DNA from: Armillaria gallica
Lineage: Eukaryota; Basidiomycota; Agaricomycetes; Agaricales; Physalacriaceae
Reading direction: 5' to 3'
Assembly (NCBI GenBank): GCA_037576215.1
Contig: JBANDB010000001.1
Location: forward strand, 4,712,001 to 4,776,000
Length of the DNA stretch: 64,000 bases
Both the position numbers and the translations under genes were made by a program. The notes below the pieces were generated by a model that saw only the letters and a program-made list of their open reading frames with translations, was not told the DNA's origin and made no database searches. This document shows positions 37,784 to 51,503 of the stretch, in pieces (position 1 is the stretch's first letter; every line of letters begins with the position of its first letter).

Positions 37784-38639
37784 TTTGTATACCCTGTGTA
37801 TATTGAGCAAATGTACGACCGCTTTGAGACTCCTTCATGCTTCCGTATAGTGTCTAAGCTCCTATTAACAGGTCACGAGGGAGGATGAATGCACACTAAA
37901 AAAACTCTAGTTACACGGAATTTTCCAGGATGCATCAAAGCGTCCATAGACAGAACTCCCATGATCATCAGGGATTACTCCAAAGCATCCCGAACCTGCA
38001 GTAGTCGTCGATCGCGCCAATCACGATCGATCTTGTCTGGATACTTTGCTTCCGCGGAAACCTAGCGGAAGTAAAGAACATCGCCCTGCAGCATTGGGCT
38101 AGACTACACATGAAGAAAATCTGCACTCAGTTCTAGTTGGGTATATGGTGCGCTCCGACATGGAGCACGTACATGTCATTCGCTGAGATTAAAATCACCA
38201 TGAGGCCTATGCGCGACTTTTGCGGAGATGATGTCGTGCGAGTTAATCTCCTCCGCCGCATCCGACTAGCAACAGAGACGTCAGGCTGTTGCGAACGTTT
38301 TACATGTGTCTGTCGTCGAGAAATGCTAAGTGTCAACGTTGTAATCGGATGTCATTTTCGTGAGGGTATAGGAGGTATCTATAAGTCGTACATAACACAA
38401 TCCACGGCGAGCTAATACTTAAGAATGAATCAGTCCCACTTGCGCCATGATAGAGAGGCCGAAACCCTTACCAATGAGATCCCAAGCGATCTCCCTGCAG
38501 TCGATTTCAAAATCCGGGTCGACGCGATCAATAATGAAAAATACAGGGTTAAAATCTCCGGTCTCCATAGATAACTAGCCTCCGTGTGTAAACGTGCATT
38601 CGACCTGGCATGAGATCAACAACTCACTGGGGAAAGGAT
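37784..38639. other. Convergent intergenic region, 0.86 kb
   Basis: Between the 3' ends of the Suz12-like gene and the F-box gene. No gene recognised. Confidence 0.5.
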
Positions 38640-39909
38640 TCATCTACTTAAAGACTTCATCTTGACATGCACGCCATTCTTCTGGAGAGCAGGCAGCCCT
38701 TTTCGCACCCAGTCGTCAACATGATTATTCACTTGGCCCCAGATACTGAGCTCGATCCTAACCGATTTGAGATAGGACATGCGCGGTTGCGTTAATATCT
38801 CGTCTAAATCCCCCCAGTCGAGCCACTCTGATACGTTGCCTAAATTCCCCGTGCTGTAAAGGTCCGCTTTAATCAGGACTTCTTCCATATGATTGTCAGG
38901 GGCAATCGTCTCAAGCATCCTGGATAGGTACGTCCAATACGAATTGTCCATCGTGTAGACAGTGGTGATGAACTGTACAACTTTCAGGTTCTGGCAATGC
39001 TTCAACTGGAAAACCTCTGGGATGTGCCCGACTGTGCAATCGACGTTAATGGAGTATCCAAGATGAATAAATGGACGCACAGTAGATGTTTTCCTCGACC
39101 ACCAACTTTTCCACCGTGTTTCCCATGGTCAGGAACAGCTTCGTCGCGGCGGGTCTAATCTCCGGAGAAAAGTTCCCCGGGACCTTGAGCGTCAGATCCC
39201 TGACGTGACAGATATCGATAGCAACATATGGACTGAGCATATAATTGACGAGACAGTCGCTCAGCCGGACCGATAATGACTGAGGCTGGGGCCGCAAGTG
39301 TGGCGGCAGGATAGGCGGCCTGGTCACACACCCGGGAATAGCATGCCAAAACAACGGCAAAGCCAAAGTCTTCACGGACGACCCCACGAGGAGCTCAAAT
39401 AGACCCTGACACGAATCAATAACAATCCCCGACAACTCAACAGAAACCATATCCTTCGACGAGAACGCGCCAAGAAGGGCGCCCTTTAGTTCCGCTGAAG
39501 CCTTGTGCCAATGGAATGCATGCGTAAAGTCGTGATTCTGATAATGGTAGCCCTCGCTGGTCAAGGCGATATGCCGCAAATGAGGCGCGAGCAGCTGGAT
39601 AGTCGCAGGGAGCCACTCGCTCGAGGCGATCCAGGTGTCGTCGAGGTGGTGCCGGGGGTCTTTCGGAATGGGATCCACGATTTCGAGCCTGTGGACGAGT
39701 GACGCGACGTCTGGGATGGCTGTCAGGATGTTGTCGTGTAAGCGACGACATGTCGCAGCGTCGGATAGGACGATTGATGAGAATAACAAAGACCTGCTGC
39801 GAGCTCTGAAGGCGCGGCAGACAGCTGCGCAGCAGGAGAGGCTTGGCTTGTCGTCCCAAATGTAGTCGACGATGGCATCGATGAGTTCTTGGGGGAGGCT
39901 GGTGGCCAT
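38640..39909 (-). CDS. F-box protein
   Basis: Exons 39909-39081 and 39031-38640 (49-nt intron, TAC T/TC joins in phase to give NIYFGHIPEVFQLKHC) encode 406 aa. MATSLPQELIDAIVDYIWDD at the very N-terminus is a classic fungal F-box opening (LPQELIDAIVDYL), followed by LSCCAAVCRAFRARSRSLLF (helices 2-3). The remainder has irregular leucine-rich spacing (LAPHLRHIALTSEG, KTLALPLFW, VRDLTLKVPG), as in substrate-binding parts of Agaricomycete F-box proteins. Expected role: substrate adaptor for an SCF ubiquitin ligase through Skp1; target unknown. The start is the ATG directly before the F-box. Confidence 0.85.
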
Positions 39910-40870
39910 GCACTGATGATGGTCAATGACCTGGCTCTGTTTGGACCTGTCTGCCTCAGAAGCTATCGTTATTCGGTTCCAGGACCTACATGGACCCATA
40001 GCCGATCCGACAACAGTATTACCCCCAAACGGCGAAATACTTGGGACCAGTAGAAAACAGGGATGCCCACCGCACTGTACACGGGGGTCGTAGGAGAGAT
40101 GAACCAGGGCAGGTGAGTTTTATGGTTAAAACGACACATTTCATTATACTCATTATGTGCCAAAAAGAACGGGTATCCGCGCAAATTTGGCCTACCCGTA
40201 TAATACTCGTAAATTCGGCCGTAAAATTTGGATTTAAGACGGCCGACGGTACGGGGCCGTATGTGCGGGTACGCTGGACATCCCTTCTATTTACCTGAGC
40301 TGTTTCAGCGGAGATGGCTAATCAATCTAGTTCCCAGTTATCCCTAATTGAAAATCCACCGAAAAAGTGTTTGCTAGTCGCAAGTGATGCACTTCCGTTT
40401 TTTCACTGCTCATCCACTTGCCTGAAATATCCCGCATAATACTTCTGGCTAATATCAGCTTCACTTCCCATCACTGTTAGCATTCTATAATATATATTGT
40501 CGAAATGCCATCGGATCGACTATCATCAACCGAGGTGTGGACTATCAAATTCCGCACTCTGACGTATGTATCACAATCACAACATCCTTCGACGACTCAT
40601 TCATTCAGCTTCCTCCGGTCCTGCTCAGAAACAGAAATACTGCGAAAATTCAATGCAGTCAAAATGACTCCGTTCATTCGGAATCAAGGCATTGCCTGGC
40701 AATGATTTACCAGGTACTGCGAACAAATACATGGCAAGCAAGTAATTCGCCGTGTAGCCAACGTGTAGCAGTGAATGTTCTGTATTGATTTAAATGATAC
40801 AATCCAATTGTAATTGTAAATAGCCAAACTCATGATTAATCCAAAGTTATAATAATATACAGAAAATGCA
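39910..40870. other. Intergenic, 0.96 kb
   Basis: Promoter side of the F-box gene and 3' flank of HMG-CoA reductase. AT-rich toward 40800. No gene seen. Confidence 0.5.
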
Positions 40871-43800
40871 TCACGGCTTCTCTAATGAGTATGGGGGTAA
40901 TGAAGATGTCGAAGACGAATGCGTCAAGGGACTGAATGCGAGCCCTTTCAGCAGCTTGGGCACCAATTGTGCAGAATGTTCGGTGTTTGGCCCAGGCGTC
41001 ACAGGTCGCGAGCTCACAGGTGTGTTGGCCTGTGATCGGTTGTGGGCGAGGTGGGCGCGAACGAGGTGTCCGGCAGCGAGGGCACTCATCAGGGAGAGCT
41101 CGCCGGCCATGACAGAAGCAGCGATGATTCGTGCGAGGGTCTGGGCGTTTTGACCGGGGTTCGTCGGGTGCGCGCCCTTGACGCCTAGCAGCTCGAGGAC
41201 AGCCTGTTGGGGTGCCAGAACGGTGCCTCCACCAACAGTTCCAACCTCGATACACGGCATCGAAACGGTCATAAGTAGATCTTGTCCATGATTAGTCCTA
41301 AACATATTGTTAGCAAACAAGAACGAAGTTTGAAAAGTAGTTACTCACGGTTCCATGAGAGTCATACAATTCGAACTCTCCACATTCTGCGCCGGATCCT
41401 GTCCAGTAGCCAAAAATATCGCAGTCAAAATATTCGCCGCATGGGCATTAAATCCACCAATCGAACCCGCCATCGCGCTCCCAATCAAGTTCTTCTTGGT
41501 GTTCAAATTACACAGCGCCTCGACCGTGGTCTTCAGGACGCTCTGTACAACCTTCCCGGGTATGACAGCCTCCGCGACCACACTCTTGCCACGGCCCTCG
41601 ATCCAGTTGATAGCAGCCGCCTTCTTGTCCGTGCAGTAGTTGCCCGACAGCGCCAACACAACCATCTCCGGGAAACGCTTCTGCAGAACCTCCAGTCCCT
41701 TCTCGGTACCCTTGGAAATCATGTTCATGCCCATAGCGTCACCAGTGGCGGTCATGAACCGCACATACAGCGTCCGGCCGGCCATAGCAGTCTTGAGGCT
41801 CTTCAGCTTGGCGAACCGCGACGTAGACTCGAAGGCTACTTTGATAGTAGCGAATCCCTCAGGCGAATCAATCCATTGTTTGGCTTCGGCAGCGTTAACG
41901 ATGGAGGGGAAATCGATCGCAGGTCCACGAGTCATGCCGTCTTGTGTGAGCACAGTAGTGACACCTCCACCAGCGTTGAGAGCCTTGGCACCACGCGAGG
42001 TCGATGCAACGAGAGTGCCTTCTGCCGTGGCCATAGGGATCGGAGTCAGGACGCCGTCCACCTTGAGCGGGCCAGCAATACCCAGTGGAAGCGGGATGTA
42101 TCCAACGACGTTCTCACAACACGCTCCGATGACACGGGACCAGTCGTAATTGCTCATCGGGATGTCCGAGGTCTCTAACGTTTGAATCACTGAAGATCGT
42201 GCTGTTGATTTATAGTTAGAAATAGTAGTACGCGAAGAATGAATGATGGATGGACGTACAGATCAAAGCCCGACGAATCCGGACTGCCCTTTCCAGCTCC
42301 TCGCTACCGAGAACCTTCTCCAAAGCGTACGCCGCGATCTTTCCATTCTGAGCCAACAAGATGATCTCCTCATCGTTGAGCAATGACAGGGACAGGCTCA
42401 AAGGACGGGGACCATTCTCGAAGATCTCGATGCACTCCTCAAGGGGTCTAACAAAGTCGTTGGCTGAAGAGTCATCACTGTCAGATGTAGGCGAATCGAT
42501 GAGAGGAGAAGTCGGTCGGGAAGGCACCGTCAAGTGACGAGCTTTCAGGATCTTGTCGACGTCATCAAGTGTGAACGTAGCTGTTGGACGGGGACGAGGT
42601 GTGGGCGCAGCAGCAGGCTTGATCACGACCTCGTGGGTTTCTGCAACCTTGCCCTCGCTATCCTCACTGGTAAACCGAACACCGCCACTTCTCGACGCAG
42701 GACCCTTCCCAGCCAAACCGGCGCCAATCGCCTTGAGCAGGTACCCATTCAAGCTGATGCTCAAGGCGAGCACGACGACAATCCACTTGGACAGAAGAGG
42801 ATCGCCAACAAGACGTGACCAGGACGACATGAAGCTCTCCACCATTTCTGAGGTTGTCCGGTGAACAACCGTGGCATCAGGCGCCGGGACGGCCGTGGCG
42901 AGGAGTTGGGGAGGAGGGATGACTCGGACATGAATTGGCGGATAGACTTTCACGAAAACGCTGGTTTCCTCATCGACAAAGGCATTGTTAACCTGCTCAG
43001 CATCGACCAAGGCTCCCAAAGCGTGTCGGATCTCCGGAGTTGTGATGTCGACCTTCCTCACTGAGGTGGGAACGGTGTGCGTGTTGACTCTGGTCGGCGT
43101 CAATGGAGCGCAGAGGTTCAAGATGTGAAGCGTTAGGAAGGTAGCAATCTATTGGGATAAGAGATAAGCGAATCATCCAGATAACGAATAGACAAAAGAC
43201 TTACCAGAAGGGGTTTCAACCGCGCGACGGGGCTATCGGCTTGTTTCTCCTCCTTCTTGCCACGCGCTGAACCCTTGACGCCAAGAACCATAGAAGAAAC
43301 TCGCTGAGCCAAACCGGGCCGCTTCCCCGCAGAAGCGGTTTTCGGTGTCCCATCAGCCATGACGACAGAAGGCGTTTTGGAGGTTGATAAAGCGCGCACT
43401 GTTCTTATCCGGTGGACCTAACCGAGGGAAAACAACAGGATAAGTAAATGTGAAGGGAAGACAATAAGGTTGGAGGCCGGAAAAGGGAAAGGCTCTCACC
43501 TCGATCATGATGCACAATATCGAAGCCAAGAAAGTGCACAACAGGAGACAGTCCAAGCCTAGGATAAGGGCTGCCAGGGCGCACACCTCCCGAAGGCCAC
43601 TGACTCGGCTGTAAGCGCCAACGACGAGTACGGCGATCTCTAGTATGTAATCCCGGATGATGGGATAGTACACCTTGGTTAGCGATTCCAGAATCACTTC
43701 TCCGGATGGCTTCAATTGGCCACCCGCGCTCGCACCTCCAACTGGACTAGTAAGATGCGGGTGCCTAAACACAGCGCGGGCCAGGCGGATGGGCTTGTCG

Positions 43801-44865
43801 AAACCGACGGTACAGACAAGGAACGGTAGGGCTTCCGATAGGGCGACAGGGTCCATGGGGATGCGAAGCCAATTCGCTATCGGAAGAGAAAGCAGAAGCG
43901 CGAGAACGGATGAGGAAACGATTCCGGAAGGCAACCAGAAGCTTGATCCAAGTTGGCGAGAGCGTGAAACAAGTATAAGGAATGTCGCATGCATTAGGAC
44001 ATAGCCAATGAGGATCAAAATGATGTCTAGCGAGTCGGCCTTCTGTACAGGTGGTTAGTGGAGAAAGCGGACTTGCAGAAGAAGGACGAACCCTTGCGAG
44101 GTCCCAGAAACGCATGACAAACGCGCGCGCAGCATACGCGACCCATTTGCTGCTCTTCATGTCTCCAATGGTCTCCTGCTCCCGTGTCTCCAGCTCAAAG
44201 TGAACTCCATGCTCGTCAACGACCGACTTTGCAAAGCGCGAAAAAGCGTTCATGAACTCCTCTTTACCTCCGGGGGTAAACGACAATGTCTGAGTAAAGG
44301 ACCGTGGAGACGAGGTGATCGCAGAGAAGCACGTCGGAGTATCAGAAGGGGAGCTGTTTGTTGCTGAAATGGATGACCGATGACAGAGAGAGCCGTACTT
44401 GCGCCCGGAAGGAGTTGGCAGGACATCATGAGTAAATTTCGACATGTTGTACACGGAATCGGGCAGGGGCGACATATCAAGCGAGATGGAGCCTGGAACG
44501 GCCTGAAAGAACAGGGTCATGAACGGTGCTAGGCTCGGGGGAAAAAGCACACTCACGTCCTTGCTCTTCTGTACCGAGTCAAGAGAGAACACGATCTGCT
44601 GCAGCTCGACGGGGATTATGGAACTATCTGCGGTTGATTTGGCGTGGTACCAGGCGTGCTCCCGGACGTTGACCCATTCTTGCTGTGTGTAGCGAGCATG
44701 CGACGGACGAAGGGTGATTGGATTCGTCGTCGCGAAGAAAGCCGAGTGCTTGATTGCAGACAGAACATGGAAATAGGCGAGAGTCCCGACAATAGAGAAG
44801 AAAACGATGGTTTCGATGGGAGAATAGGCTGCATGAATAACGAACGGCCTCAGTATGGCGCGCAT
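40871..44865 (-). CDS. hmgR: 3-hydroxy-3-methylglutaryl-CoA reductase (NADPH), class I
   Basis: Rate-limiting mevalonate-pathway enzyme; reduces HMG-CoA to mevalonate in the ER membrane. Exons 44865-44092, 44042-43500, 43417-43205, 43148-42260, 42201-41349 and 41297-40871 give 1232 aa in frame. The N-terminal half has several membrane helices; the segment from about residue 260 ([19 protein letters not shown]) fits the sterol-sensing domain. The linker contains DUF-like Ser/Pro-rich sequence. The catalytic domain carries [17 protein letters not shown], the dimer/substrate motif [10 protein letters not shown], the NADPH-side [18 protein letters not shown], and the catalytic His in [11 protein letters not shown] near residue 1173. 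The Ser of HNRS, about six residues later, corresponds to the AMPK-type phosphosite of animal enzymes. A Ser-rich tail of about 50 residues follows. Likely a target of the SREBP-like regulator at the left edge (inference). Confidence 0.97.
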
Positions 44866-47240
44866 TTTGGGTAAATTATACTGGTCGTTCTATATGTTGG
44901 AATATATATCTGTACGGCCGCAAGATGTCAACGGTGTCGAGGAAGAAAAGGAAGAAAATACTGACTATAGATGACACAGATAAAAAAACGGCGATACTGA
45001 GAGGCCCTCACAGGGGACACGAAGGGAAAGAGAGAAGAGCACTGTGCAAGGAGACGAAGGACGGTGGTACGATCAGGCAAACTTTTATGGAATATTGGAC
45101 TGTATAGGGACCCCGATCACCCGGCCGGGACCTCCCTATTGTATCCCCATGGAGGAGCCTGTCCCTGAGCGGGATGCAAGCTGCCACCGATCCTGCTGCA
45201 ACACATCTTGTCTCACAATTCATCTCCATCCATTCTCCGTTTTTTATTCCGAAACGTGGTTTCAGACCTTGTATCCATTGTTGGCCTTTTGTTGTGCGAG
45301 ACCCTTCCTTCAATTACTTCCTGACTGCAGCTGCACCTATTCCTGTATGTTCGAAAACACTAAAGCTTACTCCTCCGATAACATCGATCGTTCGCTTATC
45401 ATTGCGTTTGCCTTCGGATTGGCTATCGTTCAGTTACTGCCTGTTTGAGTATTTACCTTTGGCTATCAAACACAGGGCAGCAACCGCTTTACTTATCCTG
45501 CGCCGGATTGTAACATTTACTCTGTTCCGCTTAATAAAGATAATCCTCCCCACCTCTCCACACTCCATGTTCAAGACGTCAGGATTGTCATGGATCTTCG
45601 TGCTTCGTAACCCTGATATCTTAGTATACAGTCTCTCATCATCTCGTGAGAGATACCTTCTCGAACTCAAACTCTGACGCAAGTGCTGTAAATCAATGAT
45701 ATGGGATGCACACCGCCATTTGGAATGGCTGTATGATGAGCGCAAGTCCTCTCTACTCGGGACCTGGAGTAATTGTGGGTGCTATCTGTCTTACGGGCTT
45801 AATGTTACCAGTGTAACAAATCATCTCCGAATCTCATCTTATGCTTGGTCAGATCTTCGGTTGAGAAAATTGCCGTCCCGTCTCTACCGTGAAGGTCCTT
45901 GCGTCGTGGTCTTGGGAGGAAACGTGTAAGTTCAGGACCCATTGCAAGGGTCGGCGGAGAAATACCTTCGCGTGCACTCGTGCGACTCTTCATATCATAT
46001 CTAGGCAGATGGTGACTGTGAAAGTGCAGTCTCGACTGGCCGTCTTCATAATATGTAGGAATGATGAGCCACATATTCCACGTCCATGTCACAGGATACT
46101 AGCGCGAGGCTTCACGGGGATCATCGACTTATCATGCGGCATGGAGACAGACGGTGGACGATGTAGTCTCGATTGTACTACTATAATACTGTTAGCACGA
46201 TGGACTCCATTCTAGGAAAAATTTACCAACGGTATCTTTCCTCCGACTCGTCCGTATCTTCCGGTAGCACTTCGCGGGAGCCATGGATGATGGCCTTAAC
46301 AACAGTGCATAAAATGTTCACCCTCGGCTCGGACCCAATGACTCGCTTAATATGAAGGCTGGCCTCCGTAATATTCGGCTAGATTTACCTGTGAGATCTT
46401 CGGTATGGTCACTCGTGCGACTCAAACAGATATTAAGTGATATCCCAATGGTTAAGGCGCTTCGATAAAATCTCATTTGCTCTGATTCGTCTCCGTAACA
46501 TACGGAGGACGCACGGGATTGGCCACTTGCTCCGAGTCGTCTCTGTCGGTAAGACAAGAACAAATGTATTTGGGACTTTCACCTTTGGGTACTGACCCGT
46601 GCAAGCAAGAAGGTTTAATATATGGAAACAAGGATGGTTTAGTTCATTATGAACTCGGGTCCCCGATCCGAGACTCAATAATAGCAGTGCGTCGGGTACT
46701 GTACGCGTCTTCAATAGACGCGTCAGGCATAGACGCTATGCGCCCATTTCCACCATGTCATTGTTTCTCGTCAGCACTTGATTGTAGACGGCCCGATGGT
46801 GGGAGGATCAGAGATACAAGAAGCCTGAGGACCACTGGAACCGCCGGAATTCTGGCAGTGCGAATTGTTACCGCTCTTCGAACACTGCCATACGGGATAA
46901 TGGTAACTTTAGACAGAGTAGTATCTACTGACTTCCAATGCTGGATGAATCTCTGGTCACCTGCAGAGTCTATGTGAATCGTCTCTACAACAAAGTGGGA
47001 CCATTAAACAAGATGGAACCAGTTTTTGGTCGTACGACTTGATGTATGAACTTAGAGCTACTTCGAGTCATTTCACATTTGCACGTTAGATGTCAGACAC
47101 GTGGACACTGTCGGCCCGAAGCGGAGTTCTAACCTAACCAGTGAAACTATACAGTGGCCGGCACTCGGCAACCGCCGAAGAGTCGCACGGGACAGAATAT
47201 ACCAAGCCCCGTCAATATCTTAGTCGTCGTCGCCAGCAAG
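44866..47240. other. Intergenic, 2.4 kb
   Basis: Holds the HMG-CoA reductase promoter at its left end and the eL42 promoter at its right end. Open frames up to 167 codons (45174-45677, +) have no motif and poor composition. Nothing else recognised. Confidence 0.5.
45116..45125 (+). promoter_or_regulatory. Candidate sterol-regulatory-element-like site upstream of HMG-CoA reductase
   Basis: ATCACCCGGC lies about 250 bp upstream of the HMG-CoA reductase start. It matches the first seven bases, plus the last, of the animal sterol element ATCACCCCAC. Single partial match by eye; fungal SREBP sites are degenerate, so this is only a candidate. Confidence 0.2.
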
Positions 47241-47893
<653 letters not shown>

Positions 47894-48274
47894 GTGTTAT
47901 ACTGTCGTTGTACTCTTTTCTCTGCAATTCCACCTATCATACTGCTACGACATAAGCGCAATATGAGATATGCTCTACATGACGCCCATCGCGTGAATTA
48001 AGATCTCCCGAGCACCGCCGTTAATTGGCGCGCGCTGACTTTTGTGTCTTTTGTCTGTTATCACCTGCCTCATGGCTGTGCAAGGCGCTCTGGATGCTGT
48101 TGGGTTTGCTGTGTTTATTTCATTGACTTCGCCGAGACCATTAAGCTTTCATCAATTATGAGAAGGGTCGTGACTCCAGATTTCATTCGGCGCCACGGCG
48201 GCACATGATGGACTCCCGCTATAAAGGTTCAGAACGTGTTCAGGCGCTTATTCTGCTTGCCTCGAACCACTACC
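47894..48274. other. Intergenic, 380 bp
   Basis: 3' flank of eL42 and promoter of the GNAT gene, same strand. No further feature seen. Confidence 0.5.
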
Positions 48275-50138
48275 ATGAGGCATAATTCGACTAACGATAT
48301 CTTTCTAGTCGATGGCTTGGACGGATATGATGATCATCTAGACTATCTCACTAGTCTCTTTGAGGAGCTGCAGCTATGCTGTGTCGAGGCAGCCAATTAC
48401 ACGGATGTCTTGGACTTCATGGCACGCGCGCTTTATATTGGTATAATCGATAAGCAAGAACAAGTTCCTCAACCTCCCACTGAGGTGAATAAGGTATTTT
48501 CTCTATCCTTCACTGGATCTACCCAAGATCTGACCAATTGTTAGGATGCGATAGTCATTGACACTAGTGACGAAGACACCAAGCCGTCTGCCGTAAACTC
48601 AAGCGCCCAGGAAGTGGTGGTGAATGGACTTGTAGACGCACAATGTCCCCTTGGCTTACCCTTCACACAGGCTCCCCTCAAGCCAAAGAAAAATCGTAGA
48701 AGACAGAACAAAAAACACCAAGCCAATAGAGATCAAACAGCTGGCGAAGGCGGTGTGAGTCGATCATCTAGGATACAGCTTGATGTTCGGTACTAAGAGT
48801 CGGCTTTTATAGAATACAATCAATCAGTCAGGACCAAAGGCGGCTAACCCGTTCAGCGGATCTACAGAGACGTTGGTCACCCCTCCCCCGATCTCTTCTA
48901 GCAGAGATCCTTGGTGGAAGGATACCAGCAGTGATTCCGACACGTCAAGCACGAGGCCCTCTGGAACGATCCCTGGTGCATTCATCTCGGGGAGCAGCAA
49001 AGAAGTTATAAACGGGCGTAACGAATGGACCAAGAATTGGGTCATGGAGCCCAGCTCTCCAACAAAACGCGAAGATCTCAACGACTCCCTGAGCTTCAAA
49101 ATCACCCCATTCTCGTCATTCACTCAAATTGAATCCGTGCCACCGGGTCCCTATTCATCTCCATATCGCAGCTCGCGGATGGATTGGAATGCCCCAGCTG
49201 TTCCCAAAGAACCGCTTGGTCTCATATACCTCTTTTCCACTCCTCATCACCCATCTCTGAACGCAGTGGGTGAAGTCAGGATCGGGCTTATCCTCCATGA
49301 GAAGTATCGAGGGTACGGGTACGCCCGACAAGCTGTGCAGCTTGTCGTGGAATATGCCTTCGAAGAGCTCAAGTGCCATCGCATTCAAGCTACGTTACTG
49401 CAGACGCCGCTGAAGGCGCATGCGCTGAAACTGTTCACGCGAGAGTAAGTCTCCTTCGTCCCGCCTCGCTGCACCAATCTGACATACCCTGCCAACCGTA
49501 GGCGATTCGGTCATGAGGGGACCCGCAGAAGCGCTTTCTTCAGCCCGCTCGAGCAAGAGTGGAAAGATACGACTACTATGGCGATGCTCGACACGGAGTG
49601 GGTTATCCGTTCCTCATTGCGTGGGGCGCCACCGACGCTGTGGGATGAGATGTTCCTCCGGCATGAGAGGGAACGGGATATACTTTTACGGTGGGAGCAA
49701 AGTGGGAAGGAGGAAGAAAGGCGGCTGCTCAAAAGGACGTCTAGCATGGAGACCGTCCGGTATGACGCTGGCCCGTATTCGAGCGAAGCGAAGGGAAAGA
49801 CAAAGGCTATCGATTTGGAGGACTTTGCGGCTGATCAAGAGTACCTCGCTGCGGCTGGAGATGAGGATGGGGATTTGGCATCTGATGAGGAGGAGGATCG
49901 TCATGACGCGAAGCGCCCAAAGTTTGGTGGTGCATATGGTTCTTCTACGCCCATTTTCGGGAGCTCGACAGCTTTCGCTTTTGGAGGTCTGGCACAGACG
50001 TTGTCCTCTCCCACGATGCCTTCTCAACTGCCTTTCAGCCAAGTCCACGATGAAGACGGCAATTCCTCCGAAAGCTCTTGGGATGCTATGGAGACATCGA
50101 GTAATTCCTCCTTCGACAGTTTATCGGATGTATCTTGA
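48275..50138 (+). CDS. GNAT-family N-acetyltransferase with long disordered flanks
   Basis: Exons 48275-48493, 48545-48754, 48828-49444 and 49502-50138 give 560 aa in frame. The acetyl-CoA-binding core lies near residues 285-365: VGEVRIGLILHEKYRGYGYA (strand 4 and the R/Q-x-x-G-x-G/A pyrophosphate loop, here RGYGYA), ARQAVQLVVEYAFEELKCHR, then FTRERFGHEGTRRSAF, the C-terminal strand with the F-x-x-E-G-x-x-R pattern. The N-terminal 140 residues are charged or Ser-rich, with a Lys/Arg cluster (KPKKNRRRQNKKH), possibly a nuclear signal. The C-terminus is acidic, then Gly/Ser/Phe-rich (SSTPIFGSSTAFAFGG). The substrate could be a protein N-terminus, lysine or small molecule; undecidable from sequence. 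Confidence 0.85.
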
Positions 50139-51503
50139 AGTGATAGATCTATCTGTGCAGACACGATGTTTAAAGTGGGGCTCTACCGTGATTGTATACA
50201 TATATTTTATAACACGCAGTGATTGTTGTATGATACATTGGTTGTTCGCTCGGCGGTGGTCGGGCCATCATCGCTCTCAATCCGCTCCTGATGCGAGTCC
50301 ATCACTTGCGCTTGGTGCGCTACATTTGGGTTGGGTGGTTGATACCGGTATCCATTTCACGTTCTATCCTTAGCACCTCGTAGGCCGGGTATATCATACT
50401 ACTACCAAAGAAAACTACTCTGCCCTCGGGCATATCGGGGGGGCGTATCGGAGCCGTTATTAGGTGATTCAAGCTTTGGATTCATGTGTCACTTCTTTTG
50501 TTCACGTCATTCAACAAAAGGTATCACACTATGAGATCTTTGGTTTGCCTCTTACTGACTACGCTCAGTTGCAATCCATGATTCACTGCCTCGCTTTCAT
50601 CTTCAAGTTTCGCATGTAAAATGGACACCATTCTTCGTGACAACGACAGATAGTACCTTGGAAGTCTCCTTCATGAACGGCTTCTTGGCGCTCGTCTGAA
50701 AATAAAGCGCTGAATAAGGCAGACCTACCTCTCGGCCTCGCAATAATTGAGGCCGAGTCCTGAGAACATGATATGTGTTTCTCAAAGTAGGAAGGAACAT
50801 GATGAAGTCGAGTCACTACCTGCTTGCTATCAAAATGAAAATTAAATACACGAGCTGTTTTCGCCCAGTTCCTATCACGGGGGTGGGGAAGTTTATAATC
50901 CCGGTTTCGATTGATGAATTCAGTCGCGGTGTGAGTGCGTCCTCATGCCCAATTTTGATAAAACACGATGCAGTTGATACCCATGGTCCGTTTCTCCTTA
51001 ACATTGGTTAGACTGAGGAAGTCGAAGCAAAGGTCATGCTTGTGAGTGTTCAACCTTCAGCGTAAAACTGCGGACGCCGTTTAGTGATTCCTCGACATGC
51101 TCCAGTACTTTTAATGTGAAAATGCAGAGACAGACTTGGTATGAATTTGGTAAATCCAATGACACTGTTGTCTCAATGAGTAGGTAAACCGATTCAAATC
51201 ATAGAGGAATACAATTCTAAAGATTCCGCACTCTTGCCCTCGTGTATGGTTACCCGCCTCTTCATCATATTCACAGGTGATGCCAATTCTGTTCCTACTT
51301 GCTTTCACACGTACAATGCGTCAAGGAATTCCCAGCGCACACGCGGAAAGAGAACGACGCAGATGAATTATGAAGTCCGTTACAGAGGGAAGGAGGGTGA
51401 GGCTAATCATATCGAATGATAATTAACAGTCGCGGTCTACGCGTGAGTCCATAATTAATTGTACACACCTCAAGGCTCGCCAAATATACCACTGAATCCC
51501 AAG
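50139..51503. other. Convergent intergenic region, 1.4 kb
   Basis: Between the 3' ends of the GNAT gene and paralogue B. No coding signal beyond short random frames. Confidence 0.5.

Noticed and set aside
41282..42178. 298-codon plus-strand frame
   Set aside because: Antisense shadow of the HMG-CoA reductase catalytic exon.
45174..45677. 167-codon plus-strand open frame upstream of HMG-CoA reductase
   Set aside because: Composition is not protein-like, no motif, overlaps other random frames, and lies in the promoter region.
46438..46500. TGGTTAAGGCG stretch resembling a tRNA-Ser/Leu D-arm
   Set aside because: No matching B-box or acceptor stem downstream.
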